A stretch of DNA of 33,533 bases from Priapulus caudatus (GCF_000485595.1 NW_014578541.1:36936-70468); one strand, 5' to 3'. Shown: positions 9,399 to 20,542, counted from the stretch's first letter. A program made the numbers and translations. The notes: generated from the sequence alone by a model not told the origin.

Positions 9399-9979
9399 CA
9401 GGGGTCGAAATTAGATTTTTATTATGGTATCCATTTGGAATACCAGGTATTGAAATCTGGTATCCCCCAAAGATCTGGTATCCCATTTTTGGGATAGTAA
9501 CTTCAACAATGTTGGTATCCAAAATCTTAAAATATGCAATAATAGCACTTGAAAATTATTAATATGTAATGTAATTATTATATAAAAACAGAGTCACAGA
9601 TATGCACAGACAAGTACACTGCAGACGTATTGTCTAGACTAGACGCATTGTTTGGTTCGCTTGATACAATGTATACACATCACATTTATGATCAACATCG
9701 GCCACGCTTACGCTTGCGCTTGCAAATATGCTATGCCTGCTGTATAACGCTAGTGTGGCATAGTAAGGGTGCATGAGCCCGTTCAGATCGCGCGCACTCG
9801 CTCTACGTGCGCACTCGCTCAGATGCGCTGCCGTATAAAGTTGATAACTCAACAACCACTATCCCGATTTTGACGATTTTTTTTACTATTCCGGCGGGAT
9901 ACCAAGCATTGAAATCTGGTATCCAACACAAGAATCTACTATCTTGCGGATATTGGGATACCGCTAATTTCGACCTCTG
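9399..9979. mobile_element. Non-autonomous hAT-like element
   Basis: The ends are inverted copies of CAGRGGTCGAAATTAG (9399-9414 and 9964-9979). Just inside are several 'ggtatcc' and 'gaaatctggtatcc' motifs, the short subterminal repeats common in hAT elements. The length is 581 bp with no transposase. The right 320 bp also occur at 861-1199. An exact 8-bp target duplication, expected for hAT, is not visible. It could have been mobilised by a hAT enzyme like the remnant at 12961-13970, but no shared termini show this. Confidence 0.7.
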
Positions 9980-10050
9980 CCTTAAGAGGCATGATGGATA
10001 GCTCCACTAAAAATCACACCTTTAAAAGGGATGATGGAAAGCTCCTTGAG

Positions 10051-11489
10051 GGCTTCATTCAATGGCTTCGTCATGATTACATTCTTTTCATCCAACAACC
10101 TAACACTAGCACACAGATTAATAAAAGAGTTGATCGGATGTAAAAATAAACTTGTTTTATTTATTCTGACATGACATGAACAGTCTCTCTGAATTTGAAA
10201 ACGAAAAATGAAGAAATTACTTTTAATAAATTGAAGTATTAACGGTAAACCATCCTAACCTTAACAAACCAAATTACTGTAAAGTCAGCCAGGAGCCGTC
10301 ATAATGCACAAGTCTTACACCACGTGGTCTTGACATACAATGTGCCATTCTTTTCAAACGTATCTTATCTAAAAGACTCGCCGATGGGCCAACTTTTAAA
10401 GGTTTTTTCTTTCACAGTTTTTGAAGTTGACAGCTTGCTTGCTGCCGGGTCCACCATTGTTTTAAGATACGACGAAGGGTGTATGAAAGCCGCATTCTCA
10501 TTGGCTACTGAAACTAGAGTTGGGCTAGATACTCCAATCAGGGCTCGCGATCCATTGCAACATTGACAACGCTATGGAGCGCTATTTCAACATAATACAC
10601 AGACTTTTGGTGCGCGATTTCAACCACTTTTATGAGGCGCGATGATGCACGCACCAGGGCACAATTTCGGGTGCGCGGTGGAGCGCAGGCGCGATCGCGC
10701 CCCTTAAAAATGAAAGCCTGTATGTGGTAAACGAGGCATTGGCAAAATTATTGTGGCAGCCATGGAAATGCCTTGTAAAATTAAGCAGGAGTTTCTAATA
10801 TAATCTTCTTTCTGCTTTTTTCTCCTTCGTTTTCTTTCCGATGCACTGAATTGAACTGGTCTGCCCACCATTGTTTATTGTTTAGTTGATATAGCGTGAA
10901 GGGGGATTTTGCAAACATTTTTGTTGGCATAAATAAAAAAACCACAAATAGCATTTCGCAGTTTTATTTATAATTTTTTCAAACATAATACACATGAACA
11001 TATATTATTTATTTTCCTATATTATATATTCTATGTAGCTAACAGAAATCAAAACAGAAACTGTTTGGGCACTACTTTGTGCACCATACACAAATCACGA
11101 TGACACCGACCACAGCAACCGAGAGACACCAGTAAATCGTGTTCTAGACTATAAATAGTGTTGATGGCAGTAATTCAAATCATCTAAATTTTTGAAAATT
11201 TAATCAACGTAATAACATTATTATCAGGTGAGAGTTTGAGGATATATTTATAACGTTAGTACTAACGTTTGATGTAAAAAAAATTACAAAATTAAGGTTA
11301 CAACTATAACACTCAGGAGATTCGTAACGTAGACAATTTAAGCATACTCATAGTATTTATTTGCACAGTTTGTATTAAGAAGTAGAGTAATTTAGCACGT
11401 CATGCACATTTTACTTTTAGCAAAACCTTAGTGATAGTCCATATTCATTCTGTTGTGTGCATGGCGTGTGTCTTTGATTTGGATCTGGT
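10051..11489. other. Non-coding AT-rich stretch
   Basis: No supported gene. An open frame at 10324-10566 has no recognised domain. A GC-rich island at about 10538-10707 contains repeated gcgcgat motifs and weak inverted ends (agggctcgcgatc and gcgatcgcgcccct), too imperfect to call. The rest is AT-rich with homopolymers. Confidence 0.5.
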
Positions 11490-11729
11490 ATGAGCTCGGA
11501 GGATGTGGAAACCACAGGTGTGGTAACCTCAGCGACTGAATCAGACTGTGAGGATGTAATTGTAGACACTGATCAGCCTGAGGTAACGGTTGAGGGAACA
11601 GTGGAAACTGTAGAAACTGATGCAGATGGACAATCAGTGGAAACTGCCCCAGTTAGTCTTGCAGTTCTTGTGACAAACCTGTCCATAATTGGTCTGAAAA
11701 GTATATTGAAATTTGTTACTCAATTGTGA
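11490..11729 (+). CDS. Acidic open frame, possible exon or small protein
   Basis: A 79-codon frame beginning MSSEDVETTGVV and rich in Glu, Asp, Thr and Val, with repeats such as 'VEGTVETVETD'. It becomes hydrophobic over the last 25 residues. The composition is protein-like rather than random. I recognise no family. A potential splice donor (aaaagtatat) lies near the 3' end of the frame, so it could be a first exon rather than a complete protein. No partner exon was found. It may be spurious. Confidence 0.3.
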   Translation: MSSEDVETTGVVTSATESDCEDVIVDTDQPEVTVEGTVETVETDADGQSVETAPVSLAVLVTNLSIIGLKSILKFVTQL

Positions 11730-12960
11730 AAGCCCCATTTACATCTGTTGGGGTGGAGTGGGGAGGTTGCCAACTAAAAAAAAGGGTTAATCAAAATTGG
11801 TGCATGGGGCATCAGAAATCTATGATCCTGTTTATAGACACATGGTGGGGTTCAGAAGCTTAGCTCAACTTAGTTCTAACATTTCATTAAGGCTGTTTCA
11901 TTTAAAAGTGAGTTTGTGTGTGGGAGGAGGACCACAGAAAATTTGGACCCCTCCATCCTATTTTGATATCTTTTAACCTAACCTCCAAGGGATATCAATA
12001 CTTGGCCACACCACCCCTCCCCCGATCAGATTTCAATTGCTTCAGAACCCCCCCCCATGCAGTTCTCTTGGCCCGGTTTCTCCTGCATTGTGCAATAATC
12101 TTTCCAGGATAGCCTTTGCAAGTTGATATTTATTCTAAATGAGCAGCCACCAGATTTAGTACCCACACCTGCAATAAATATAACTGCTATACATCATTAG
12201 TCCCCAGAGTAGTGTGCACTTATGCGACAATTGCATCGAGGGGTTAGTGTGTTAATAAATACACCTGGTCCTTTGTCTAGAGTGCACTACACCACTTACA
12301 GGACATGGCATTACTGAAGCACACTAACTAGAATGCTATCGCTCATTTAAGAATTTAAGAAAAATTCCTACACAGTTTTTTTCATCAATCCCCAATACGA
12401 AAGATTTGTTAATTGCGTCGTATGCGGCATCCTGCTGATCTGCTGCATGATTGATTCCTTGCTGATCGATAAGGTTTGAATCAATAGCACTCAATAGGTG
12501 ATGCCACCTAACAGTGTACTAGGATTGCCACTCAATAAAACGTGGTGAATAGTGGTAACGTTAAGTATAAGTTATACTCCTAAGTCGTATGTCCGGATGG
12601 GTAGCTACCGTCCGTATCGTTGCCACCCGGACTCCACTATTGCCCGAGCGCCACGACGCTACACGCTCGACGGTGAACCTCCCAGCTCGTTACGGCTCCT
12701 TGTGCGGCGGCAGGGGTCAGCCAACAGTGCCAGACGACGGACAACACGGGGCACGCTGACCTGCGGCTCAGGGCTTGCGTTATATTATATATCGGGAGTT
12801 AGTTAACCAGGCGTGTAAACAGTTATACAGGCAGAATACCCGTATTTAGCCGGAAGGCTCAACAACCAGCCGACGGTTAACAAGGGTTGGCTTTGCACAA
12901 CTGCCGTATCACAGTGTATCAGCTGACCATACCAGTAAACTGTTATACTCTGCCAAACAG
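11730..12960. other. Non-coding stretch
   Basis: No recognisable gene. There is a poly-C tract near 12046-12055 and a GC-rich patch at about 12590-12780. Open frames at 11918-12112 and 12552-12806 show no family features. It is plausibly 3' flank of the hAT remnant that follows, but no terminal inverted repeat could be identified. Confidence 0.45.
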
Positions 12961-13970
12961 CAAACTAATGCGTCGATGTCCTGTTGCATCAAATCGCTTT
13001 ATTACAGACGTCGTGCTCACTGAGATGTGTGTTTGTGCTCGTGTAGAAGTGCCAGTCCAGTCAGGCGGGCGTCACTCATTGTGCCTCGGATATACGTTTT
13101 CAGCCATTTCAGAGCGCTGAACGACCTCTCTGCACTCGCAGTGGATACGGGCATCGTCAATAGTACTACCAAGATGACATGGATGTTCGGAAACAACATT
13201 TCAGTAGCTTTCACTGATTTCACTAGTGACGCTTGGATGTGTTGTTTCCAGAGGTCCAGCTCAGCATCAATGTTGTTCGGAGTGAGCAATAGGCGCTCAG
13301 ACTCTTGCTTGATTACCAACCACATGTCAGGTGTCATATTTTCCATGAAGCCTGTCAAGAGATATTGCGCCTGAAGCCGCGGTAATGGCTTGCACAGACG
13401 GTCTGTGAGCTCGGTGACAAGGTGGTCCAGGAATGGTATGTAGGCGTTCAGTCTCCAGTGATCCTTGGCTGTTGCTGCGGGCGTGTTCTGTCTCTGTGCC
13501 TGGCACTTGGCAGTGCGAGGAGCAGTGATTGATACGTCATGTGAAGCTGCAACTTCACAGGCATCACTCCAGATATCGTCAAAGGTTGAGTTGTTTCTCT
13601 TGTCCCGTAGAGTGGCAGTAACAGTGCTGCTGTGGTTTGATGCCTTAACAAGGTCGCACGTTTCAGACTGCAGCGCTTCATTGAGTGAGTGCACATGCAT
13701 TGCGAAAATGCAACAGAAGGACTTGGCGCAGTGCGCTAAACAGCGTGTGAAGCTACCCAGTTCCAGTACAGTGTGTCCATAGTGCTTCACTCTGTCAGGG
13801 GCTGGTTTCTGCTTTCTCATGGTGATGGTCTTGACAATTCCATTTGCTTGTTTGATAGTGAACACCATGCCATCGTCAACAACAGCTTCACTTGCTGCGT
13901 AACGGTGACCTGCACTGGCCCACACCATCCGATCAACCAGCTGGCCGAACAATGTGGTCATTGAATTCAA
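12961..13970 (-). pseudogene. hAT-superfamily transposase remnant, C-terminal half
   Basis: The open part (13017-13970, 317 codons) ends in the hAT C-terminal dimerisation region. It shows 'LLTMPVSTASAERSFSALKW', then 'LKTYIRGTMSDARLTGLALL', the hallmark of this superfamily. Upstream (about residue 170) is 'YIPFLDHLVTELTDRL', as in the ZMYM1-like / P52rIPK-like hAT group. The protein would normally be roughly twice this length: the N-terminal zinc finger and the first catalytic region are absent. The conserved tail resumes in another frame below 13017 ('VIKRFDATGHRRI'), so a frameshift separates it from the main frame. I call it a truncated, non-functional transposase. It lies next to the piggyBac fragment without an identifiable element boundary. 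Confidence 0.85.
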
Positions 13971-14238
13971 TTAATGAAGTAGGCTGTGTTGGGGGCCAAC
14001 GCTATGGGAGGATCACGGACTAACCACGGCCACAGACTAAACATGGAAAGCAGACGGCACTACGCGTATTTACGTATATTGGTCAAACGAATACACCTGT
14101 GTCTGAAATTGAAGACATGTGGGTACCCGTTCATTAGCACCCACGGTTATTTACTTGTGCCTCAATACCGAGAATACACCCAAAGATACATTCTACTAGC
14201 TCATTAGTCGTATATAAGCATCCTGGGACAATTCTCTG
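13971..14238. other. Spacer between hAT and piggyBac remnants
   Basis: No gene and no repeat shared elsewhere in the window. In particular, the piggyBac 3' terminal repeat expected downstream of the transposase stop (14239) is not here. I find no gacgagttaactcg-type motif and no TTAA-bounded end. Confidence 0.5.
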
Positions 14239-15722
14239 CTAAACACCCGTAGCAACATCACTGTGAGAGCAGCATACTTTACACCTCTTAGTTGGGTTGG
14301 TTTTTTTCTCTGTCGGGGGGATAACTGAGGGAAAGTGGCGCCCCTTCAGACGTTCCGCAACACCATCTGTCGATCGACGTCCTTTCTTTGGCTGTTCATC
14401 ACCATCTCTATACTCTTCCATCAGTCTGTCAACCAGTTGCAAGCGAAAGTCCAGCTGGTCGGTGTTGGCATTTGCTGGGTTTTTCTTGTAGAGACAGTAT
14501 GCATTTATAACACACATATTCATAACATGACGAAACATTTTCTTATACCATTTTTTTTGGCGCTTCCAGGTTAGGGGGTAACTGTACAAAAGTTGGTCAC
14601 TAAGGTCAACTCCTCCCATTGAATTATTGTATTCAAGAACTATTTTGGGTTTACTCCTCTCTCCTTTGTGGGTAGTCACATTAGCCATGCTAGTATCATG
14701 AGCAGTGCTGAGTAGGGAAACATCCTTTTTGTCTTTCCATTTCATCACCGTCAACCTGCCACACTGGCGGGCGATCACCTCGCCTGCCTTCAGCTTTTTA
14801 TCTTTCACATCTTTTGGTACACCTGAAAAGATATAAAGCAGAGGAGGATTCAGTAAGTATACTACCGTATTTCTTTATTTTTTTACAATAAATCACCAGA
14901 AAAATAAAGATGAAATGTGAAACATGAAGTGCCATTACCTTTTCTGTTGAGTCGAAGGGTTCCAACAGCATCAGTGTTTCTGTCTACAAGAATCTGGGCA
15001 AGTTCTGGACTTGAGTAGAAATTATCCATATAAATCTTATAGCCTTTGTCTAAAAGGTCTTCAGCTAGATCAAGAACTACACTGGTCGATAGAAGTTTTC
15101 CATCTCTCTTTAGATTAGCCTCTTTCCCAGTGTATACAATGAACTTCCATATATATCCACTAGAAGACTCACAGAGTTCAAATGATTTTATCCCGAAACG
15201 ATCTCTCTTGATTGGAATGTACTGTTTCCACCCAAGACGGCCTTTCCACAGCATCAATGATTCATCTATTGAAATCTCTCTCTCTGGGGTGTAGACTGAC
15301 ACAAATTTCTCAGCTATATAGTCAAGCACAGGTTGCAGTTTGAAGAGTTTAGGGCTGGGATCATTGTCCGCATCAAACGTTGTATTGTCCACAAAATGGA
15401 GAAATTGCATGAGGAGTTTGAATCTGTTGACAGACATCACTGAAGCAAAATAGGGTGTCGAAAGTGTGTCCTTCGTTGACCAGTACCATTCAGCAACAGG
15501 TTTGTGAACTATACCTTGGAGTATCAACAAAGCAAGAAACACCCTGATCTCATTGCTGTTAGTTGGGGTCCACTTTCTTGCACGGGATTTCGGTTTCAGG
15601 GTTGCACCTTGAATATACTGTTGAGCAAATCTATTAGTTTCATCCACAATCATGTCTATCAGACCCTCATCAAAATAGAGCTCAAAGTATTCTAAAGGGT
15701 CTGTCACATTATAAAGGTGCAC
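14239..15722 (-). CDS. piggyBac transposase, C-terminal 455 codons, two exons (N-terminus missing)
   Basis: A DDE-type cut-and-paste transposase of the PGBD4-like group. Exon parts are 15722-14939 and 14822-14239. Joined, they stay in frame for 455 codons plus stop. The first residues are VHLYNVTDPLEYFELYF, the usual start of the main piggyBac domain. The three catalytic Asp positions are present: 'ISIDESLMLWKGRLGWKQY', 'YKIYMDNFYSSPEL' and 'NNSMGGVDLSDQL'. The C-terminal Cys-rich domain is cut after 'KRCKVCCSHSD', so zinc binding is lost. At the 5' side, similarity to piggyBac stops at 15722, where R-family LTR-element DNA begins. The missing N-terminal part matches the piece at 22870-23197. 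It lacks frameshifts, so it is recent or was recently active. As it stands it cannot be a complete transposase. Confidence 0.9.
14823..14938 (-). other. Intron in the piggyBac transposase
   Basis: 116 bp with donor AAAG|gtaatg and acceptor ttttcag|GTGTACC on the minus strand. Splicing gives the continuous family motif 'LRLNRKG-VPKD', splitting a Gly codon (G|GT). Unspliced, the frame runs to a stop after 'HLYFSGDLL', unlike any piggyBac. The phase and the restored conserved motif make the intron well supported. Confidence 0.85.
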
Positions 15723-16841
15723 CTTTATGCACAGGACGACGACCGGCTCGAGTCCACACCGGACGGCAGACGAAAGAGGCCAACGGACCTGACGAAAGCG
15801 CCGCCGCAAGAGGTACTGTCCGCACCCTCGCCCTGTAACAGGCCGTAGTCCAGCCAGCCACGCCAAGGGAATAAGTGCCTTAGCACCGACACGTACAGTT
15901 GGAGGCGCATGCGCGTATACCGGGCCACTGTGCACCCGCTGTCACAGTGCCCCTGCCGGCGGCGCTGTGACAATAACGTACAGGTAAATGCCGTGCGGGA
16001 CCGTGAAACCGCCGCGTCGCCGAACGGTCGAGCACGGCAAGCGCAGTGCAGAACCCAGTGTACAGTAACCACCCAGCGCTTCGCCGGCGTGACGGGACGC
16101 CAGTCGCAGACGGCCTCGCCTCATATTCGGGGAAGCGGCTGGGGCAGGTGCGTATACACCTGCGGGCGTTGTTTGGACGAAGACGTGCTCCGGTTCACGG
16201 AGATTGAAGCCCGGGGTTCACGGTCCCGTGCGCACCTGCAACGACCAACATGGCCGCTCCATCAAAAGTGGTCCCACTCTGAGAGGGTCATCGAGGAGGA
16301 ACAGATGCTGGAAGACGAGGAGGAGGGCGACGAAGAGGACGACGACGACAACGACTTCTGGCGACGATGAGGACGACACGACGACAGCGACGAAGGCGGC
16401 AGCCGGAATTTTTTTTTTTGTAGTATGTGTTGTTGGATGGTTTATTTAATAATTGATTGACTCGAATATATAGGTAAAAACAAGAAAAACAAAAATAACT
16501 AAAAATATAAATAGAATAAATAAAGTATAGGTTAGATATTAAAAAGAGAGTAGAACGAAATAAAAAATAGAGTAGAGAAGGTTCGTAGTTATTGCTATTA
16601 AGGGTAAATAGGTGGAGGAAAAGATGTTTTAAAACGTATAAGTTGTGGGTAACGCTGGAGTTGGGTACGGAAAAGAGAAATAGAGAATAAAAAATAATAT
16701 ATAAATTCAAAGTAAAAGTATAAATGTACAAAACAAACATAATACGGGCATTTTAGTCGACGGCATCATTACACGCTGACGGTAAGTTGCTTGCCCGCAT
16801 GGCTACGGCTCCCAAACCTTATTTTGTGGGGGGGGGAGTAA
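15723..16841 (+). mobile_element. R-family LTR retrotransposon, copy R1: 3' part of the internal region
   Basis: Matches the later part of copy R2 (about 17840-18737). It has a GC-rich section with 'gagtccacacc', 'ggtactgtccgca' and 'agtgccc(c)tgccggcggc' blocks. This is followed by an acidic-codon stretch (gaggacgacgacgac), a poly-T tract at about 16390 and an AT-rich tail, ending at a polypurine tract. The 5' edge is an abrupt join to piggyBac at 15722/15723. Open frames (for example 15909-16370, ending in an Asp/Glu-rich tail) are not consistent between copies. No reverse transcriptase or integrase is present, so the family looks non-autonomous. Confidence 0.7.
16825..16839 (+). other. Polypurine tract of the R-family element
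   Basis: tgtgggggggggagta lies directly before the TGTATAATG start of the LTR. This is the position and composition expected of the plus-strand primer in an LTR retrotransposon. It supports both the element class and the LTR boundary. Confidence 0.65.
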
Positions 16842-17479
16842 TGTATAATGATATAAAGATCATGGAAAGTTAGAAGGAATGAAGTATTATTAGAACAAGG
16901 ACGCGGAAAAGAAGCAGTGTAGTGGTAGCATGAGAGACAGGAAGACCTTTGGTCGTCTACGGGCGGGAACGCAGGTTCATTGACGAGCGTTGAATGGAGC
17001 TGGGGGACAAGAGACAAAGAGAGGGCTGGCACTGGTCACCCGCCCGAGGGGTCAGAGCGAAGGACCACCGTGACCAATGCGAACATGAGGTTAGCACAAA
17101 CGACCCGATCAGAGGTATACGAGAAGAGTCGGGAGCCACGAAGAGCGGAGCCGGCTGAGTTCGATCTCGAGTTCACGAGACATCTCACGTGATCTGTATT
17201 ACTGGGTTGCTAACGTTTAGACTATCTGCCCGAATGATGTAAGTTAGTCTGTGTCTATGTCGCGGTAACACTGTATAACGTCGCTCCTGTACCGGAGCGA
17301 AACGATAGTTATATGTATAGTGTTTCTGGAGTAGTAAGGATGTTTGGTGATGAAGATACGTACAGTCCAATTGTTGATTTTATTGATATTGATGGTTACA
17401 GCGATATCTACGAGTACCGACTACGGCATGTAACCCTATCAGGATCCCGACCACGGGTAAAACGAATACCGTATTAACA
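16842..17479 (+). mobile_element. R-family LTR (638 bp) with internal sequence on both sides
   Basis: Starts TGTATAATG after a polypurine tract and ends ...ATTAACA two bases before a primer-binding site. Related LTRs in reverse orientation occur at 23541-24117 (ends TGTAAT/ATTACA) and 25422-25945. Internal DNA lies both upstream (R1 3' end) and downstream (R2 5' end), so a single LTR is shared by two internal regions. That is the arrangement expected from LTR recombination in a tandem pair, a one-LTR circle, or an assembly collapse. Confidence 0.75.
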
Positions 17480-17481
17480 AT

Positions 17482-17499
17482 TGGTGGCCGTGACCAGGA
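17482..17499 (+). other. Primer-binding site, complementary to the tRNA-His 3' end
   Basis: tggtggccgtgaccagga, two bases after the LTR. The cleaner copies at 23522-23538 and 25404-25419 (minus strand) read TGGTGCCGTGACCAGG. The complement, ending GTCACGGC plus CCA, matches the acceptor end of animal tRNA-His. The R2 copy has one extra g. tRNA identity is from recall of the tRNA-His acceptor stem. Confidence 0.7.
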
Positions 17500-18737
17500 A
17501 TCGTAAAGCACGATGTGTTGATGAAGGTGCCGTGTAACCAAGGTACTATAGATTGCAATTAACTGCATGTATGTAGCACAGGAGAAGATAAGTGGCTAGA
17601 TCTTTTTGAAGTAAAAGCAGTCAACATGGACAGTGAGGCAGGCGACAGTCGTGGAGGCGACGAGGCAACCTGCCATAGCAACGACGACGGAGGACTGGAC
17701 GATGAGTTGGAAGACAGCCGCGCGAGTAGTAAGGCCAGGCGCGCACGGACGAATATCGTGCACGAAACGAACACCCGACGCCGACCACGGCCGTACCACG
17801 GCCCGCCGCCGACGCCCAGCACAGCAACGATCGCGTACGCAGTCCACACCGGGGACCGCAGACAGTGATCGAGGCCCACGGACGACGAAAACGCCCGCAA
17901 GGCGGTACTGTCCGCACGTCAGCGCCGTACCCCAGCAGCCGAAACGCAGGGAGTAAGTGCTAGCAACGCGCGACCACGTAGCATGTGGAGGTGGCACATC
18001 CGCTAGCGGCCCATCTGTGGCACACCGTGTGGCACAGTGCCCTGCCGGCGGCGGCCTGGACAAATGAGTACAGTAATGCCGTGCGGGACCCGGCCGTCGC
18101 CGAAGTCGGAGCCGCAAAGCGCCCAGTGACAGTACAGCCAAGCGGCTCGCCGCTTACGGGCCGCCCATCGGCAACGCTGCGCCTCATATTCCGGGGACAA
18201 CGACGGGCTGGGCAGGTGGCGTATACGCACCTGGCGGGGCGTTTTTGAGGACGACGGTGCTCGCCGGTTCATGAGATTGAACCGCGGGTTCACGGTCGTC
18301 CACCTCAACGACACGAGCCGTCCCATCCAAAAGTGGTGCCACCGAGGAGGCACCACTCCCAAGAGCGTAGCGCGTCGACCAACGCAAAAGGCGCAGGGCA
18401 TGGGGGGTCGAGTCGAGAATGGAATGCTGAAGACGAGGAGGGGCGACAAAGAGGACGACGACGACAACGGACTTCTGGCACGAAGGACGACGACGACGAA
18501 AGCAGCCGACGAAGCGGCAGCCGAATTTTTTTTTTATGTTGTAGTATGTGTTGTTTTGTGGTGTTGGATGTTTATTTAATAATTGATTACTCGAATATAT
18601 ATAAAAACAAGAAAAACAAAATATAAAAATATAAATAAATAAATAAATATATTAAAAAGAGATAGAATCAAATAAAAAATAGAGGTAGAAATTAAGGTAA
18701 TAGGTGAGAAAATGTTTTAAAACGTATAAGTTGTGTA
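17500..18737 (+). mobile_element. R-family LTR element, copy R2: internal region with gag-like start
   Basis: After the primer site and about 125 bp of leader, an ATG at 17626 opens a short frame. It corresponds to the cleaner frames at 25296 and 23367 (minus strand), which begin MDM-S-D-VEAT and contain 'LPYNDDEDWTMELEDALRD', then an Arg-rich stretch. Here the frame is damaged. The rest is GC-rich, then Asp/Thr-codon rich (about 18420-18515), then poly-T (about 18527) and AT-rich. The total internal length is only about 1.3 kb with no pol domains, as in TRIM/LARD-type non-autonomous elements. The product, if any, is an acidic then basic protein that I do not recognise. The 3' end and 3' LTR are lost at the N gap. 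Confidence 0.65.
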
Positions 18738-18762
18738 NNNNNNNNNNNNNNNNNNNNNNNNN
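18738..18762. other. Assembly gap (25 N)
   Basis: Twenty-five consecutive N join the 3' region of R2 to the middle of a pogo-type transposase. The true distance and content are unknown. The missing R2 3' LTR and the 5' part of the pogo copy may lie here. Confidence 0.95.
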
Positions 18763-19200
18763 TTTCCGACTTGCTTTGATGAAATGAGCTAAAAACAAGT
18801 ACAACAACAGGGAAGAAAAGTAATGATTGGAGACAACCATTCGTCTCATCTCAACAGGCAGTCTTGAAGGCATGTGAAGACAATGACATTGCCTTTGAAT
18901 GCTTGCCTCGAATATGTACGCACTTGCCACAGCCACTAGACATTGCGTTCTTTCGGCCCATGAAGATAAAGTGGCGCCAGTACTCACAGATTGGAAAAGG
19001 AAAGAGAAGAAATCAAAGACAAATGCCCAAGGATGTTCTTTCCAAGACAGCTGAAGAAACTACATGAAATATTACAAGTTAATTGCCAAAGAAGTGTTGG
19101 TGAATGGGTTTAGAAAAGCTGGAATATTCCCAATCAGCAAAGATGAACTGATTGCAAGATTACCACACCGAAGAGGGCAACCATCTAGTGTTCGTCTCGG
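18763..19200 (+). pseudogene. pogo/Tigger-type (DDE_1) transposase remnant, C-terminal part, copy P1
   Basis: Translation in shifting frames gives 'VMIGDNHSSHL', the second catalytic Asp motif of the pogo family. Next is 'CEDNDIAFECLPRICTHLPQ', then 'PLDIAFFRPMKIKWRQY', holding the third Asp. The end is 'LVNGFRKAGIFPISKDEL'. These are the usual C-terminal landmarks of pogo/Tigger/jerky transposases. At least two frame changes occur (near 19065 and earlier), and the 5' half is cut by the assembly gap. A worse copy lies at 30690-31070. Not functional as assembled. Confidence 0.8.
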
Positions 19201-19985
19201 CGTGCTACCTGTTCATCTCGCTGGCCTACCTCGCCGGCTAGGGACTCGATCGCTTGCTCGGGGCCGTTCCGTGATTCCGGGAGAGTGACGGCGGGCGGCG
19301 CACGATCTGTACGAGTACGGAGCACGCGCAGAGGCGGAGGCCATGGTGGAGTCCTACTAGTTGTCACGCAGGTAAGGGGGAGCTCGTTAGCTATTTGTAT
19401 AGTTTTGTTATCTAATTAGTATAGTTCGTTAGCTAATTATTTTCTACTCAACCTTTTTTATGATCGAGAAGGTGCAAATAGCTTTTTATGGTTAGAAGGT
19501 GCGATAAGATATCTTTTAAAACTTATTGGCATCTTGCCTCCATTAATTAATTGTGTATTCTTTCAAGTGGAACTGTGCGTGGAAAAAATACACCGCCGCC
19601 TCCTCACACATCGACGAAAGACGCCGATACGCGACTAGTGGGAGTCACGTGCTTGTATGGTTAGCGTGTATTGTGACTACGTCGTGTATAGTCAGACGAG
19701 TAAACTGCCACGTATGAAAGTACATTTGCGAGTTCATTATAAATATTTGTGCAATAACGGCTTATGAGAATATGAGACCGAGCTATTTAACACAGACTGC
19801 TTCCAGTTCGTCCGAATCCGCGAGACGGCTTATATACCCGATTACAATTGAATATTAAGGTAGATAACAGGTGCTCAACGAGCAGATCAAGTGAACCAAC
19901 AAAGAAATACGACTCGATAATGACGAAAGAAACACAACCGAATGACCGGTCAAGAAAAAGAGGAGTCGGTAAACTACAAAAGAAA
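19201..19985 (+). mobile_element. P family 3' region, copy P1 (internally deleted)
   Basis: Matches 31075-31550 and then 32306-32605 of copy P3. About 760 bp present in P3 (about 31550-32305) are missing at about 19645. It includes a GC-rich part (to about 19330), the 'gctcgttagct' repeats and the 'gcttatgagaatatgaga' block shared with P2 and P3. Similarity to P3 ends after 'gtcggtaaactacaaaa'. Confidence 0.65.
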
Positions 19986-20542
19986 CAAACAGCTTTCTGT
20001 CTCATCGTCAAACGAGAACCGCGGAAATGCAAAAATTTACATTCGCCTACGGTCCTCGCAAACAAAACAAAGTGTTAAGACCAAATTTCGTGTATTTGTA
20101 CAGTTTGTTGTAATAGCGTCACCCAATGACCTGGCTAGCGTGCCTAGGACTGACCATACGTAGTGATTTAGTGCTATTGGTTAATAATATTCACTTGAGA
20201 GTATCACGTGATAAGAAATACTGGCTAATACGTTTTACGAGACTATGCGGACGCGAGTAACAAGAGTGGGCTATGTGGTGTACGTAGTACAGCCAGGTTT
20301 ATAAAGCCGCACGATCTGATGGCAGTTCATTGATTGGAGACGGAGGGAAATTGTTTCGGTAGGAACTAGTTTATATGTGAAGTGTCGCGCATGCATCAGT
20401 ATGTTGTATTTTATCGTATGTTGTAGGTATAAATTATCGTAATTAAATTCTATTAGGGACGAGGGTTTGTGAAAGGGTACAGTCTATATTTTGATTTACC
20501 TATCCAAAGAGTGCATGTTCTAGCAGAGTTATTAGACAGCAG
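19986..20542. other. Spacer upstream of family G, TATA-like motifs
   Basis: No gene recognised. Candidate TATA elements are 'tttataaag' at about 20298 and 'tataaatta' at about 20425, upstream of the G reading frame. They could be a promoter of the G element or chance. A small frame at 19848-20163 extends from the P tail and has no recognised features. Confidence 0.35.

Noticed and set aside
10538-10707. Possible short hAT-like MITE with agggctcgcgatc-type ends
   Set aside because: The two ends match only loosely and no target duplication is visible.
16288-16740. 150-codon minus-strand open frame
   Set aside because: It is a Phe/Tyr/Leu-rich translation of an AT-rich tail of the R element and is not conserved in R2.
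17596-18141. Long minus-strand open frames opposite R2
   Set aside because: They arise from GC-rich codon bias on the antisense strand, and homologous frames are not kept in R1, R3 or R4.
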